From: CG2-30-46-19 sp034414555
Lineage (GTDB): Bacteria > Chloroflexota > Dehalococcoidia > GIF9 > AB-539-J10
Length of the DNA: 64,000 bases
Assembly (NCBI GenBank): GCA_034414555.1
Contig: DAOUMA010000010.1
Location: 1 to 64,000 of the forward strand
Direction: 5' to 3'
Shown: in pieces, positions 1 to 7,971 of the stretch
Layout of the letters: the number at the start of each line of letters is the position of its first letter
How positions within the stretch are numbered: position 1 is the first letter of the stretch
Made by a program: the position numbers and the translations under genes
Notes under the pieces: generated by a model
The model's database searches: none
Seen by the model: only the letters and a program-made list of their open reading frames with translations
Told to the model about the DNA's origin: nothing

Positions 1-767
1 GTCTTGGTCTCGGTATCAGAGCCGCATCTGCCAGTCACCGTTAAGGTGACATTGTAGGTGCCGTTAGTGCTGTAGGTTACAGTGTGAGGTCCCTGTCCGG
101 TAGCGTTTGGAGGACTGCCTCCCTCGAAAGTCCAGTTCCAGTCGGTAACATTCCCGGTGGATGAATCGGTAAACTGGACCGGCGCACCTTCACAGGTCTC
201 GGTGGTATTGGCGGTGAAGTTAGCTATTGGCGCAGCCGCTACATCTATGTAATCTATCTTGGTCTCGGTATCAGAGCCGCATCTGCCAGTCACCGTTAAG
301 CTGACATTGTAGGTGCCGGTAGCGTTGTAGGTCACATTGTGAGGTCCCTGTGTGTTAGCGCTCGAAGGGCTGCCTCCCTCAAAAGTCCAGTTCCAGCCGG
401 TAATATTCCCGGTGGATGAATCGGTAAACTGGACCGGCGCACCTTCACAGGTCTCGGTGGTATTGGCGGTGAAATTAGCTATTGGCGCAGCCGCTACATC
501 TATGTAATCTATCTTGGTCTCGGTATCATTGCCGCATCTGCCAGTCACCGTTAGGCTGACATTGTAGGTGCCGGCACTGTATTGATGGCTCGGGTTCTGG
601 TCAGTGCTATTGGTGCCGTCACCGAAGTCCCAGGTCCAGTTGGTGGGATTTCCAGTGGATTCATCGGTGAAGTTAACGGTTAACGGGGCACAGCCACTGG
701 TTACATTGGCGGTGAAGTTAGCTACTGGCTTAGCGTTGACCACCACGGTCGTGCTATCAGAATCACT
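1..767 (-). repeat. tandem 255-bp coding repeats (PKD units)
   Basis: The motif cttggtctcggtatca begins at 3, 258 and 513, an exact 255-bp (85-codon) spacing. The units starting at 3 and 258 are almost identical; the unit starting at 513 is more diverged. The repeat is in frame with the secreted protein and continues past the window edge, so copy number cannot be judged. It may be prone to recombination or misassembly. Confidence 0.9.
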
Positions 768-1925
768 ACAGCCATTGGCAGTGGTTACTGTTAAGGTGTA
801 ATTACCTGCCATAGCCAGGGTGGCATTGGGACGAGTGGCATTCTGAGCATTGCTTGTCCAGTTACCAGGCCCGGTCCAATTGTAGCTGGCCATCCCATCA
901 GGACCACCATATAACTCTATGGCGGCTCCCTCACATGCCGGTGAGTTGCTTGAGGCTGTGGCTGTGGGGCTTACCCTGGCCTTACTTGTGACGTTATAAC
1001 TGTTGTTCGTGGTGACTCTTTCAGCTAATTTTCCTGTGATGTTTCCACTGTTGACAATATCGGTGCCATTGGCTACACCGTCTTTTATGCTTACGGTGTA
1101 ACTAACATTGCCCGTGGCCCCAGCAGTTAGATTTCCGATATTCCATGTGATGGTGCCGGCAGTAGCATTGTTTGCACCGCCTCCGATGATACTTGTCACG
1201 GTCACATTAGCCTCATCGTAATTATCCACCAGGGTTGTGTTTGTTTGATTCGCGTCCCCGATATTGCCGTAATTGATGATATAGTTGATGGCATCACAGG
1301 TCACATTTGCGGTCTTTGTGGCATAAAGGTCGGGGACTGCAAGGTATTTTGGGTTCACTGACATCGTCCCTGTCACACCAATCACTTCCATGTGAGGGCT
1401 TGCTCCCGGTAAGACAGCAGCTTGATTGCCGATTCTGGCACACCAACACTGGACGATGGTTGTGTTGCCAGGAATGGTAAATGTCCAATTGTAAGCTAGT
1501 TCGTCGTACGACCCTTTTGTATCGAAATAGACAGGGCCAGTGATATTACCGAGGACAGCGCAGGAAGTTATTTCATCGCCACCTTTACAGCAATCAAGAG
1601 GGTTACTGACGTTGGTACAATTAGCGCAATCACAACACTCATACCTAGCAAATGCCACGATGCCTGTGCTATTGTCTTTCCAGTCAAAAATTAGCTGTAG
1701 GGTTATATTTTCCGCGTTTACATTAGGATTGGTTACTTCAAGATACGATGGGATGCAGTCACCCTCAGCATAGCCAGCAATGTTTCCGTGAGCCCACTTA
1801 CCAGCAGTTTTATCCCAGGCATTATAAGTAATATTATTCCCGGCCAGCACTGCCGGGTTGGCAATAGGCAGCGCCATGATGACCAGCATAATAATGCTGA
1901 GTAGCGAAAACGCTATTCTTTTCAT
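1..1925 (-). CDS. secreted PKD/DUF11-repeat protein, C-terminus beyond window
   Basis: Reading from the ATG at 1925 the frame stays open for 641 codons to the window edge, so the C-terminus is missing. It starts with a signal peptide (MKRIAFSLLSIIMLVIMALP, then a small-residue stretch ending near LAG). Residues about 92-122 hold seven cysteines. Residues about 197-310 resemble a DUF11 (conserved repeat) domain, followed by an Ig-like segment. From about residue 398 come PKD domains (PVANFTA..., WTWDFGDGT). The PKD units repeat every 85 residues and the last two are nearly identical. Asn-x-Thr/Ser content is high, as in surface proteins. It is divergent from a secreted subtilisin, so both may act at the cell surface. 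An adhesin or surface-layer role is inferred from domain type only. Confidence 0.85.
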   Translation of the reverse strand, partial: MKRIAFSLLSIIMLVIMALPIANPAVLAGNNITYNAWDKTAGKWAHGNIAGYAEGDCIPSYLEVTNPNVNAENITLQLIFDWKDNSTGIVAFARYECCDCANCTNVSNPLDCCKGGDEITSCAVLGNITGPVYFDTKGSYDELAYNWTFTIPGNTTIVQCWCARIGNQAAVLPGASPHMEVIGVTGTMSVNPKYLAVPDLYATKTANVTCDAINYIINYGNIGDANQTNTTLVDNYDEANVTVTSIIGGGANNATAGTITWNIGNLTAGATGNVSYTVSIKDGVANGTDIVNSGNITGKLAERVTTNNSYNVTSKARVSPTATASSNSPACEGAAIELYGGPDGMASYNWTGPGNWTSNAQNATRPNATLAMAGNYTLTVTTANGCSDSDSTTVVVNAKPVANFTANVTSGCAPLTVNFTDESTGNPTNWTWDFGDGTNSTDQNPSHQYSAGTYNVSLTVTGRCGNDTETKIDYIDVAAAPIANFTANTTETCEGAPVQFTDSSTGNITGWNWTFEGGSPSSANTQGPHNVTYNATGTYNVSLTVTGRCGSDTETKIDYIDVAAAPIANFTANTTETCEGAPVQFTDSSTGNVTDWNWTFEGGSPPNATGQGPHTVTYSTNGTYNVTLTVTGRCGSDTETK

Positions 1926-1939
1926 ATTAAACCTCCCGC

Positions 1940-1963
1940 CTAAGGTAAATATCGGTACCTTAG
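1940..1963 (-). promoter_or_regulatory. hairpin abutting the RBS of the PKD protein gene
   Basis: A perfect 8-bp inverted repeat (ctaaggta / taccttag, 8-nt loop) lies directly 5' of the GGCGGGAGG ribosome-binding site. In the mRNA it would put a hairpin just upstream of the Shine-Dalgarno, where it could affect initiation or stability. It has no U-tract, so it is not an intrinsic terminator. Confidence 0.5.
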
Positions 1964-1980
1964 TCCTAGTACCTTTGTAT

Positions 1981-2010
1981 ATCCTACCATCACCGTACCA
2001 TAGACGTCAA
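1981..2010 (-). promoter_or_regulatory. putative sigma70-type promoter for the PKD protein gene
   Basis: On the minus strand TTGACG (2010-2005) and TAGGAT (1986-1981) are 18 nt apart. Transcription would start near 1974, leaving a leader of about 50 nt that contains the hairpin and Shine-Dalgarno. The -35 is good and the -10 is moderate. Confidence 0.4.
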
Positions 2011-2070
2011 CCTCCATTTAGTTAACTTTAGTTATGTTAAGTTCCAAATCTGCGATTTTGTGATATCGGG

Positions 2071-2140
2071 TGCCGCATGAAAAGTCATGCGACCAAAGTC
2101 TCACATAAAACGGTACCAATAGGTGATTCCTATCAAGGCA
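2071..2140 (+). promoter_or_regulatory. small three-way-junction leader, c-di-GMP-I-like (tentative)
   Basis: Upstream of the subtilisin gene, three helices can form: TGCC 2071-2074 with GGCA 2137-2140, GCATGA 2075-2080 with TCATGC 2085-2090 (AAAG loop), and ATAGG 2119-2123 with CCTAT 2129-2133. The joining strand GACCAAAGTC resembles the GACGCAAAGCC segment of GEMM/c-di-GMP-I riboswitches. The match is partial and made by eye. It could equally be an unrelated structured leader. Confidence 0.3.
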
Positions 2141-2161
2141 GCTAGATGTTATATCTAAATT

Positions 2162-3136
2162 ATGGGGAGGTTGAGGTATCCTGTCATAGCGCTAGTTCTG
2201 GCGCTGGCTGTCTTCCTGGCATATCCGGGAATGCTTGCCAACGAAGTTATATTTTCCGACAATGGCGATGGCATAAACCAGACTTCCAGCCTTAATGCAG
2301 TATATCCTGGGAATGACAGTTATTTAGCGCAGTCTTGGGGAGTAGACAAAATCGATGCGCCTCAAGCATGGGAAGTTACCAGAGGCAATGAATCGATTAT
2401 TGTTGCTGTCCTGGATACGGGTATTGATGAAAATCACCGCGATTTAGCTGGTAGGGTGATAGCGGAGATTAATTTTAGCGATAGTCCGACATGCGACGAC
2501 CTTTACGGGCACGGCACTCATACGGCGGGCATCATCGCTGCTATCGCACCTGAGTGCCGGCTCATGAATGTCAAGGTGTGTGACGATATCGGCAGCTGTG
2601 AGGCATCAACGGCAGCCAGGGGCATCATCTGGGCAGTGAATCACGGTGCTGAGGTCATCAATATGGGCTTTTGTGTGGAATCATCGCCGGATTTGGAACA
2701 GGCGATAAACTATGCCTGGAGTCAGGGTGCTGTGATTGTGGCGGCGGCAGGCAATGATGGCACGTCAACACCGGCCTATCCCGCTTACTACACGAACTGC
2801 CTTGCTGTAGCGGCTACTAATGTAAACGATTCTTTGGCTTTGTTGTCCAATCACGGCGATTGGGTGGATGTGGCTGCTCCGGGGTTTAACATTTACTCCA
2901 CATTACCTCAGAATGAATATGGCTACGAAAGTGGCACCTCCTCAGCAACGGCTTTTGTCTCGGGTGTAGCTGCCCTGGTTTTCAGTGTCGCTAAAGATAC
3001 TAACGGCGACGGTGTGATTAACGACGAAGTCCGGCAGGCGATTGAGAGCACCTGTTCTCCCGTCAACGCTACTGGCGTGGGGAAAGGGGATATCGATGCC
3101 TTTGCGGCAGTAACAGAGGCGATATCGTCAAGTTAG
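2162..3136 (+). CDS. secreted subtilisin-like serine protease (family S8)
   Basis: A 324-residue S8 peptidase. A signal peptide covers residues about 1-26 (a hydrophobic run ending near MLANE). The catalytic triad is visible: Asp85 in VAVLDTGID, His117 in GHGTHTAG, and Ser260 in SGTSSATAF, with oxyanion Asn198 in AAAGND. The family's usual GTSMAAP is replaced by GTSSATA. Only a short N-terminal extension precedes the catalytic domain, so a full inhibitory propeptide seems absent. There is no clear Shine-Dalgarno before the ATG. It is divergent from a secreted PKD protein, which suggests extracellular protein degradation or surface-protein processing; the partnership is inferred. Confidence 0.9.
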   Translation: MGRLRYPVIALVLALAVFLAYPGMLANEVIFSDNGDGINQTSSLNAVYPGNDSYLAQSWGVDKIDAPQAWEVTRGNESIIVAVLDTGIDENHRDLAGRVIAEINFSDSPTCDDLYGHGTHTAGIIAAIAPECRLMNVKVCDDIGSCEASTAARGIIWAVNHGAEVINMGFCVESSPDLEQAINYAWSQGAVIVAAAGNDGTSTPAYPAYYTNCLAVAATNVNDSLALLSNHGDWVDVAAPGFNIYSTLPQNEYGYESGTSSATAFVSGVAALVFSVAKDTNGDGVINDEVRQAIESTCSPVNATGVGKGDIDAFAAVTEAISSS

Positions 3137-3249
3137 CTTTTCCAAATAAGCTTATGAGATTGGGCAATAGCTTCTCATGTCATTGCGGCAAAGCGTGGCA
3201 ATCTCGGGAGAACAAAATTCTAAATCCGAAATACTAAACAATATGAAAT

Positions 3250-3541
3250 GAGAGTGTTTACTAACCTCACCCTCTTTATCCCCCCTCCTTCAAAGGAGAG
3301 GGGAAGAGATTTATAGAGAGGGGTTTCACCCCTCTCTTACCTACACTCCCCCTTCCGAGGGTGTTTAAAAATGTAGTTGCCCAATTTATTGGGCAAATGC
3401 GCCTGATGAATCAGGCAACTACAGAAATTCTGGGGTGAAACATCTCTAATATGCCTAAAAGCGAACGCAAAATCAAAATTAAATAGCCTCCCTTCCCTTG
3501 CCAAGGGAAGGGGCAGGGGATAGGTTGCTAAATAATCTCTC
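3250..3541. mobile_element. MITE copy, internally interrupted
   Basis: The left end gagagtgtttactaacc (3250-3266) is an imperfect inverse of the right end, where ggttgctaaataatctctc ends at 3541. The body from about 3265 to 3355 matches the intact 154-bp copy at 16453-16606, and similarity resumes from about 3488. Roughly 130 bp in between is absent from the other copy. Flanking octamers (atatgaaa / acatgact) may be a decayed target duplication. Confidence 0.7.
3372..3423. repeat. 52-bp compound palindromic element nested in the MITE
   Basis: Outer arms tgtagttgcc (3372-3381) and ggcaactaca (3414-3423) are perfect inverses. Inside are two further palindromes, gcccaatttattgggc (3379-3394) and gcctgatgaatcaggc (3401-3416), separated by aaatgc. 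It lies in the segment missing from the intact MITE copy at 16.5 kb, so it was probably inserted there. Confidence 0.65.
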
Positions 3542-3755
3542 ACATGACTAAAACGGTCTTGAGTTTTGAATTTAGATATCAGGATTTGTTTAGGATTTGG
3601 TGCTTAGTATTTAGGATTTAACTCCAGGATTGCGGAGCTTGTTCCGAGTGAAACGAGGAATCTCTCGCTCCAGTTCGCTTCGGCTGCGCCTCGCAACCGT
3701 TAACACTCCTCGCAATGGCAAAAAAGTCACTAATCACATGAACGAGTACAAATAT

Positions 3756-3784
3756 TTGCTTTTTTGGTGGAGATATGGGATAAT
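3756..3784 (+). promoter_or_regulatory. sigma70-type promoter of the nusA operon
   Basis: TTGCTT (3756-3761) and GATAAT (3779-3784) are separated by exactly 17 nt. The predicted start near 3791 leaves a leader of about 75 nt before nusA that contains an intrinsic-terminator-like hairpin. Confidence 0.6.
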
Positions 3785-3817
3785 TTAACCGGTAAAGGGG
3801 GATTGATTGTTTAAATC

Positions 3818-3842
3818 AAGGTGGGTGAAATCCCACCTTTTT
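3818..3842 (+). terminator. intrinsic terminator/attenuator in the nusA leader
   Basis: The perfect 8-bp stem AAGGTGGG (3818-3825) / CCCACCTT (3832-3839) with a 6-nt loop runs into TTTTT. It lies between the nusA promoter and the nusA start codon, so full-length operon transcription requires read-through. Confidence 0.6.
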
Positions 3843-3865
3843 AATTAAATAATTTAGGTTAGAAA

Positions 3866-5221
3866 ATGAAAAGGGAACTCATAGCTGCGGTTAATCAACT
3901 TTCTGCGGAGAGGAACCTATCTAAAGAAGTAGTGCTGTCTATTGTAGAGGCAGCACTGGCCGCGGCTTACAAGAAGTATGCCTTTCATAATGAACAGGAT
4001 GTTTTGGTGAAGCTGGACCCTGATTCCGGTGCGGTGAAAGTTTATATGCAGAAGACCGTAGTGAAGTCGGTTAACGACCCTCAGCGGGAGATTTCCTTAG
4101 CCGAAGCTCGCAAGTTGCGTAAGGGGGTTCAGGTGGGTGAAGCGGTAGAAGTGGGAACTATGCCCATGGATGCTGGGCGTATTGGAGTGTATGCAGCAAA
4201 GCAAGTTATCTTACAGCGGCTAAGGGAAGCAGAACACCAGAAAACTTACGAAGAGTTCTCCAGCAGGGAGGGAGAAATCGCTACCGGTGTGGTTCAGTTT
4301 ATTGGTCCCTCACAGATTTATGTTAACCTAGGCAAGACGGAGGCAATATTACCCGGTGGTGAACAAATCCCCAATGAACGTTATCGAGTGGGGCAGCGGC
4401 TTAAACTCTACCTTCTGGAAATAATTCAGGGGAGCAGGGGGACTCAGATAGTAGTTTCCCGGACCCATCCCACCTTGCTTCGTCGGCTTTTTGAGCTAGA
4501 GATTCCCGAAGTTCACAATGGCGCTGTGAAGGTGGAAGGGATAACCAGAGAGCCGGGGCAGCGAAGCAAAGTAGCGGTGTCAACTTCGCAAGAGGGTGTT
4601 GACCCGATAGGATGCTGTCTTGGCCCTCGAGGCATCAGGTTACAAAACATTATCAAGGAACTGAATAATGAGAAAATAGATTTAATTCTTTGGGATGCTG
4701 ACCCCAAAGTGTTTATCACCAACGCTCTTGGTCCGGCTCAAGTAGCCAGCATCGAGCTCAATGAAAAAGAAAAGGTGGCTACAGTTATCGTGCCTGATAG
4801 ACAGCTTTCTCTGGCTATAGGCAAGGAGGGGCAAAATGCCAGGCTAGCGGCAAAGCTTACCGGGTGGCGGATTGATATCAAGAGTGTTTCTGCGGCGGAA
4901 GCAGCAAAAGCTGAGATGGCGGCAACTATCTCACCGGAATTAGTACTGGAAGAGGTTGTTAAAGAAGAAACAAAAGAGGAAGTGCCTGTGGCAGTGGATG
5001 AACTTCGGGTATCAGAGCCGCTCTCATTTCCAACTGCTGCTGAAGTTTCCTCTGAGGCAACCGAGGAAGAAGTGACAATTCGTTTTGCCGAGGATATTTT
5101 GCCTGATGCCCGAAAAATTGAGGTTTTGAAGGAAGAGGCGAAAGCAGGCAAAGCTAAAGCTAAGGCTAAGGCTAAAGGCCGAGTGGGAAAAGCTCACTTT
5201 GAGGATGAGTATGAGGAATAA
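3866..5221 (+). CDS. nusA: transcription termination/antitermination factor NusA
   Basis: A 451-residue NusA. The N-terminal domain (MKRELIAAVNQLSAERNLSK...) binds RNA polymerase. An S1 domain follows at about residues 134-198 (GEIATGVVQFIGPSQIYVNL), then KH domains with DPIGCCLGPRGIRLQNI and LAIGKEGQNARLAAKLTGW. The C-terminus is an acidic, then Ala/Lys-rich tail in place of the acidic repeats of proteobacteria. It is the first gene of nusA-ylxR-infB-rbfA. The rimP gene that usually precedes nusA is absent. The terminator-like hairpin just upstream would allow NusA to influence its own expression, which is inference. Confidence 0.97.
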   Translation: MKRELIAAVNQLSAERNLSKEVVLSIVEAALAAAYKKYAFHNEQDVLVKLDPDSGAVKVYMQKTVVKSVNDPQREISLAEARKLRKGVQVGEAVEVGTMPMDAGRIGVYAAKQVILQRLREAEHQKTYEEFSSREGEIATGVVQFIGPSQIYVNLGKTEAILPGGEQIPNERYRVGQRLKLYLLEIIQGSRGTQIVVSRTHPTLLRRLFELEIPEVHNGAVKVEGITREPGQRSKVAVSTSQEGVDPIGCCLGPRGIRLQNIIKELNNEKIDLILWDADPKVFITNALGPAQVASIELNEKEKVATVIVPDRQLSLAIGKEGQNARLAAKLTGWRIDIKSVSAAEAAKAEMAATISPELVLEEVVKEETKEEVPVAVDELRVSEPLSFPTAAEVSSEATEEEVTIRFAEDILPDARKIEVLKEEAKAGKAKAKAKAKGRVGKAHFEDEYEE

Positions 5222-5489
5222 GCATATACCCCAGCGCACCTGCATTGCTTGTCGGCAGAAGAAGGATAAAAAAGATTTGATTCGCCTGGTGTGTAGTGGT
5301 AGCGGAGTTGTTGAACTGGATTTATCGGCAAGGAAACCGGGGCGCGGTGCTTATCTATGTGCTCTAAAGAATTGCTGGGAAGAAGGATTTAAGGGGAATC
5401 GTTTAGAGCATGCTTTGCGAACGAAGCTTAGCGATGATAATCGCCAGACCTTGATAAACTATGGCAACAGCTTTGGTGGAGGAAGCTAA
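5211..5489 (+). CDS. ylxR: YlxR family RNA-binding protein (DUF448)
   Basis: A protein of about 92 residues with the family signature PQRTCIACRQKKDKKDLIRLV followed by PGRGAYLC. Family members bind nucleic acid and some act as nucleoid or transcription regulators. I chose the ATG at 5211 because GAGG at 5201-5204 sits six bases upstream; an ATG at 5205 and a TTG at 5199 are alternatives. It overlaps the end of nusA, which indicates translational coupling, and it ends two bases before infB. Confidence 0.9.
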   Translation: MRNKHIPQRTCIACRQKKDKKDLIRLVCSGSGVVELDLSARKPGRGAYLCALKNCWEEGFKGNRLEHALRTKLSDDNRQTLINYGNSFGGGS

Positions 5490-5491
5490 AT

Positions 5492-7264
5492 TTGAGCGGT
5501 AAGAAATCGAAAGGCGAGCCGAAAAAGAAAGGCACGACACCGACTTTGCCTCGAATTGAGGTCCCATCTTCCCTTACTGTAAAGCAGCTTGCGGATATGC
5601 TTGGGGTTGAGCCAGTAAAAGTTATCAAGCAATTTATGAGGAAGGGCTTTATGGTCAACCTCAATCAAACTATTGATTTCGCTGCTATAGTTGCAGTAGC
5701 CACAGATTTTGGCTACCAGGTTCAGCGAAAAACAGAACCAGAAAGCATAGCATATGTTAGCAAGGCAAAGGGGAAGAAGTTACAAACCCGTCCCCCAGTA
5801 GTCACTGTTATGGGGCATGTTGACCATGGCAAGACAACACTACTGGATGTTATCCGGAAAACCAACGTAACTGCTCACGAAGCAGGGGCTATCACCCAGC
5901 ACATCGGTGCTTATCAATGTGCAGTTGATGAGCGAAAAATTACCTTTCTGGATACTCCAGGGCATGAGGCTTTTACTGCGATGAGGGCTCGTGGAGCCCA
6001 AGCGACGGACATCGTAGTTTTGGTGGTCGCTGCTGACGACGGTGTTATGCCTCAGACTGTGGAAGCTATAGACCATGCTAAAGCTGCTAAGGTGCCTATA
6101 GTAGTAGCCATCAATAAGATTGACAAAGCTGATGCTAATCCTGAGCTGGTGAAACAACAGCTTGCTGACCTGGGTTTAGTTATTGAAGAATGGGGTGGTG
6201 ATGTTGTTTGTGTTCCTATTTCGGCGAAGAGTGGGGAGGGAATATCAGATTTATTGGAAAACATATTCCTCGTTGCTGATATATTAGAGCTAAAGGCTAA
6301 TCCCAAGCGTGCTGCGGAAGGTGTGGTTATTGAAGCCAGGCTGGATAGGACTAAAGGGTCTTTAGCTACCTTTCTAGTTCAGAACGGCACTCTTGAAGTA
6401 GGTGATGTTATAGTAGCGGGCAATATCTGGGGCAGGATTAAAGCCATGTTTAACGAACAAGGCGAGCAAATTAGGGAAGCTGAACCATCAACCCCAGTGG
6501 AAGTGCTTGGGTTGAGCGGCGTGCCGAATTCAGGGGATATTTTCAAAGTGGTTGCCGATGAACATGAAGCACAAAGTATTATAAAAGGGCAAGAAGCTGC
6601 CATGCCTCAAATTCCGCTGAGCTTAACCGCTCTTTCCCGTCAGATAAATAAAGGGCAGATAAAAGAGCTCAATGTGGTTTTGAAGACCGATGTCTATGGG
6701 AGTATTGAGCCGGTGAGGAGTTCCCTGGAGCGGCTACGTTCAGAAAAGGTGGGGGTTAATATTATTCATGCCGGCAGTGGTAGCATAACGGGAAGCGATG
6801 TGCTACTAGCAGCAGCTTCAAAAGGGATTATCATTGGGTTTAATAGTCGTCTATCACCGGGAGCAAAGCAATTGGCTGAGGCTGAAGGAGTAAGCATTCG
6901 GCTCTACGATGTAATTTATAAGCTAATAGAAGATATAGACAAGGCGTTGAAAGGGATGCTTGAGCCCACTTATGTGGAGGTGCTCGGTGGTCGTGCTGAG
7001 GTGCGGGCTGTCTTTCCCGGCGGACAACAGGGTAAAGTTGCTGGTGTTTATGTCAGGGAAGGCAAGATATGGCGGGACGGGCGGGCTAAAATATCGCGGG
7101 GAAACAAGGTGCTCTGTGAGTCTCGCATTTCCAGTCTGAAGCGTTTTAAAGAAGATGTTACTGAGGTAAATGCTGGGTTTGAGTGTGGTGTGGGAATCGA
7201 GAATTTTATCGATTTCTCCGTTGGGGATATTATTGAGCTGTACCAGAAGGAAAAAGTAGAGTAA
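5492..7264 (+). CDS. infB: translation initiation factor IF-2
   Basis: A 590-residue IF-2, a short form without the long N-terminal extension of enterobacteria. The IF2_N domain is at about residues 25-75. The GTPase domain has G1 GHVDHGKT (108-115), G3 DTPGHE (154-159), G4 NKID (208-211) and G5 SAKSGEG. The beta-barrel and C-terminal fMet-tRNA-binding domains follow. Translation starts at TTG after a strong GGAGG (GGTGGAGGAAGC), two bases after the ylxR stop. It delivers initiator tRNA to the 30S subunit. Confidence 0.97.
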   Translation: MSGKKSKGEPKKKGTTPTLPRIEVPSSLTVKQLADMLGVEPVKVIKQFMRKGFMVNLNQTIDFAAIVAVATDFGYQVQRKTEPESIAYVSKAKGKKLQTRPPVVTVMGHVDHGKTTLLDVIRKTNVTAHEAGAITQHIGAYQCAVDERKITFLDTPGHEAFTAMRARGAQATDIVVLVVAADDGVMPQTVEAIDHAKAAKVPIVVAINKIDKADANPELVKQQLADLGLVIEEWGGDVVCVPISAKSGEGISDLLENIFLVADILELKANPKRAAEGVVIEARLDRTKGSLATFLVQNGTLEVGDVIVAGNIWGRIKAMFNEQGEQIREAEPSTPVEVLGLSGVPNSGDIFKVVADEHEAQSIIKGQEAAMPQIPLSLTALSRQINKGQIKELNVVLKTDVYGSIEPVRSSLERLRSEKVGVNIIHAGSGSITGSDVLLAAASKGIIIGFNSRLSPGAKQLAEAEGVSIRLYDVIYKLIEDIDKALKGMLEPTYVEVLGGRAEVRAVFPGGQQGKVAGVYVREGKIWRDGRAKISRGNKVLCESRISSLKRFKEDVTEVNAGFECGVGIENFIDFSVGDIIELYQKEKVE

Positions 7265-7305
7265 TTTTTTTTGGGAGATTAATAGTTTTCCCTTCAAGGC
7301 TAATT

Positions 7306-7650
7306 ATGAATAGGCGGGAACAGCGGTTAGGCAAGGTCATTAAGCAAGAAATCAGTACCTTGCTTGAGCGCAAGGTTAATGATCCGAGGCTAAAGGACCT
7401 CGTCTCAGTGACCGAAGTTCAACTTTCACCTGACCTCAGACAGGCTAAGGTATTCGTCAGCATATTAGGGAGTGAATCTGATAAGAAGGAAATGATAGCT
7501 GGTTTTAACTCTGCCGGCTCTTTTTTGCAGGGACAACTGTCGCTGCATTTAAAGCTAAAGCACACTCCTCAACTCAGCTTCCATTACGATGATTCCATTG
7601 AGCGTGGGGCAAAGTTGCTCAAATTAATAGAACAAGCCTCGGACGAATAA
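7306..7650 (+). CDS. rbfA: 30S ribosome-binding factor RbfA
   Basis: A 114-residue KH-like ribosome maturation factor. It opens with MNRREQRLGKVIKQEISTLL and carries the typical NDPRLKDLVSVTEVQLSPDL and FHYDDSIERG segments. It assists 16S rRNA 5'-end maturation and cold adaptation in characterised bacteria. It is the last gene of the nusA-ylxR-infB-rbfA operon, 41 bases after infB, and a new promoter follows at about 7680. Confidence 0.95.
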   Translation: MNRREQRLGKVIKQEISTLLERKVNDPRLKDLVSVTEVQLSPDLRQAKVFVSILGSESDKKEMIAGFNSAGSFLQGQLSLHLKLKHTPQLSFHYDDSIERGAKLLKLIEQASDE

Positions 7651-7678
7651 CTCAGACTGGTGTTTTTACAATAAGGTA

Positions 7679-7708
7679 TTGACATTAACTTATTCAGTGG
7701 GATATGGT
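7679..7708 (+). promoter_or_regulatory. sigma70-type promoter for the DUF5679 gene
   Basis: A perfect TTGACA (7679-7684), an 18-nt spacer and TATGGT (7703-7708) stand about 38 nt upstream of the small zinc-ribbon gene, which has a strong AAAGGAGG ribosome-binding site. Confidence 0.6.
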
Positions 7709-7745
7709 AGAGAGGTTGTAATTAACTTAAAAGGAGGTAGTCAAG

Positions 7746-7886
7746 ATGAAGGCGTATTGTTTTAAGTGTCGAGCGAAGAGAGATATTTCGAATCCTGTTT
7801 CTGTTACTCTTAAGAATAGAAGACCAGCAGTCAGGGGAACCTGCTCTGTATGTGGGACAAAAGTATTCAGAATTGGTAAGGCTTAA
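7746..7886 (+). CDS. DUF5679 small zinc-ribbon protein
   Basis: A 46-residue basic protein (MKAYCFKCRAKRDI...GTCSVCGTKVFRIGKA). Cys5-x2-Cys8 and Cys33-x2-Cys36 form a probable zinc ribbon. This matches DUF5679, a short family of unknown function that I associate with Chloroflexota and some Actinobacteria. It has its own promoter and a strong AAAGGAGG Shine-Dalgarno, so it is probably well expressed. Its small size, basic charge and position after ribosome-biogenesis genes suggest RNA or ribosome binding, which is inference. Confidence 0.85.
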   Translation: MKAYCFKCRAKRDISNPVSVTLKNRRPAVRGTCSVCGTKVFRIGKA

Positions 7887-7971
7887 AGTCTTGTGAAAAA
7901 GCGGTCAAAGTTAGTGAAAGGGTAAGTGTGTTGGTGGGATTTTAACCATAACATTCTACTGAGTTGTTGCC

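Larger units (their letters stand above)
3137..3755. repeat. intergenic region made of interspersed repeat fragments
   Basis: No convincing gene is seen here. The stretch holds a 'cattgcggcaaagcgtggcaa'-type fragment near 3179, an interrupted MITE (3250-3541), AT-rich 'aggattt' repeats at about 3570-3620 like those near 20670-20720, and a GC-rich 'gcaatggca' type repeat at about 3625-3725 like those near 39040-39190. Short reading frames inside it come from repeats. Confidence 0.7.

Noticed and set aside
1..767. Regular repeats that could suggest a CRISPR array
   Set aside because: The period is 255 bp, in frame, and the units are PKD domains with no spacer-like unique segments.
4738..5151. 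Long minus-strand frame inside nusA
   Set aside because: It is antisense to conserved nusA sequence and gives a Ser-rich low-complexity translation.
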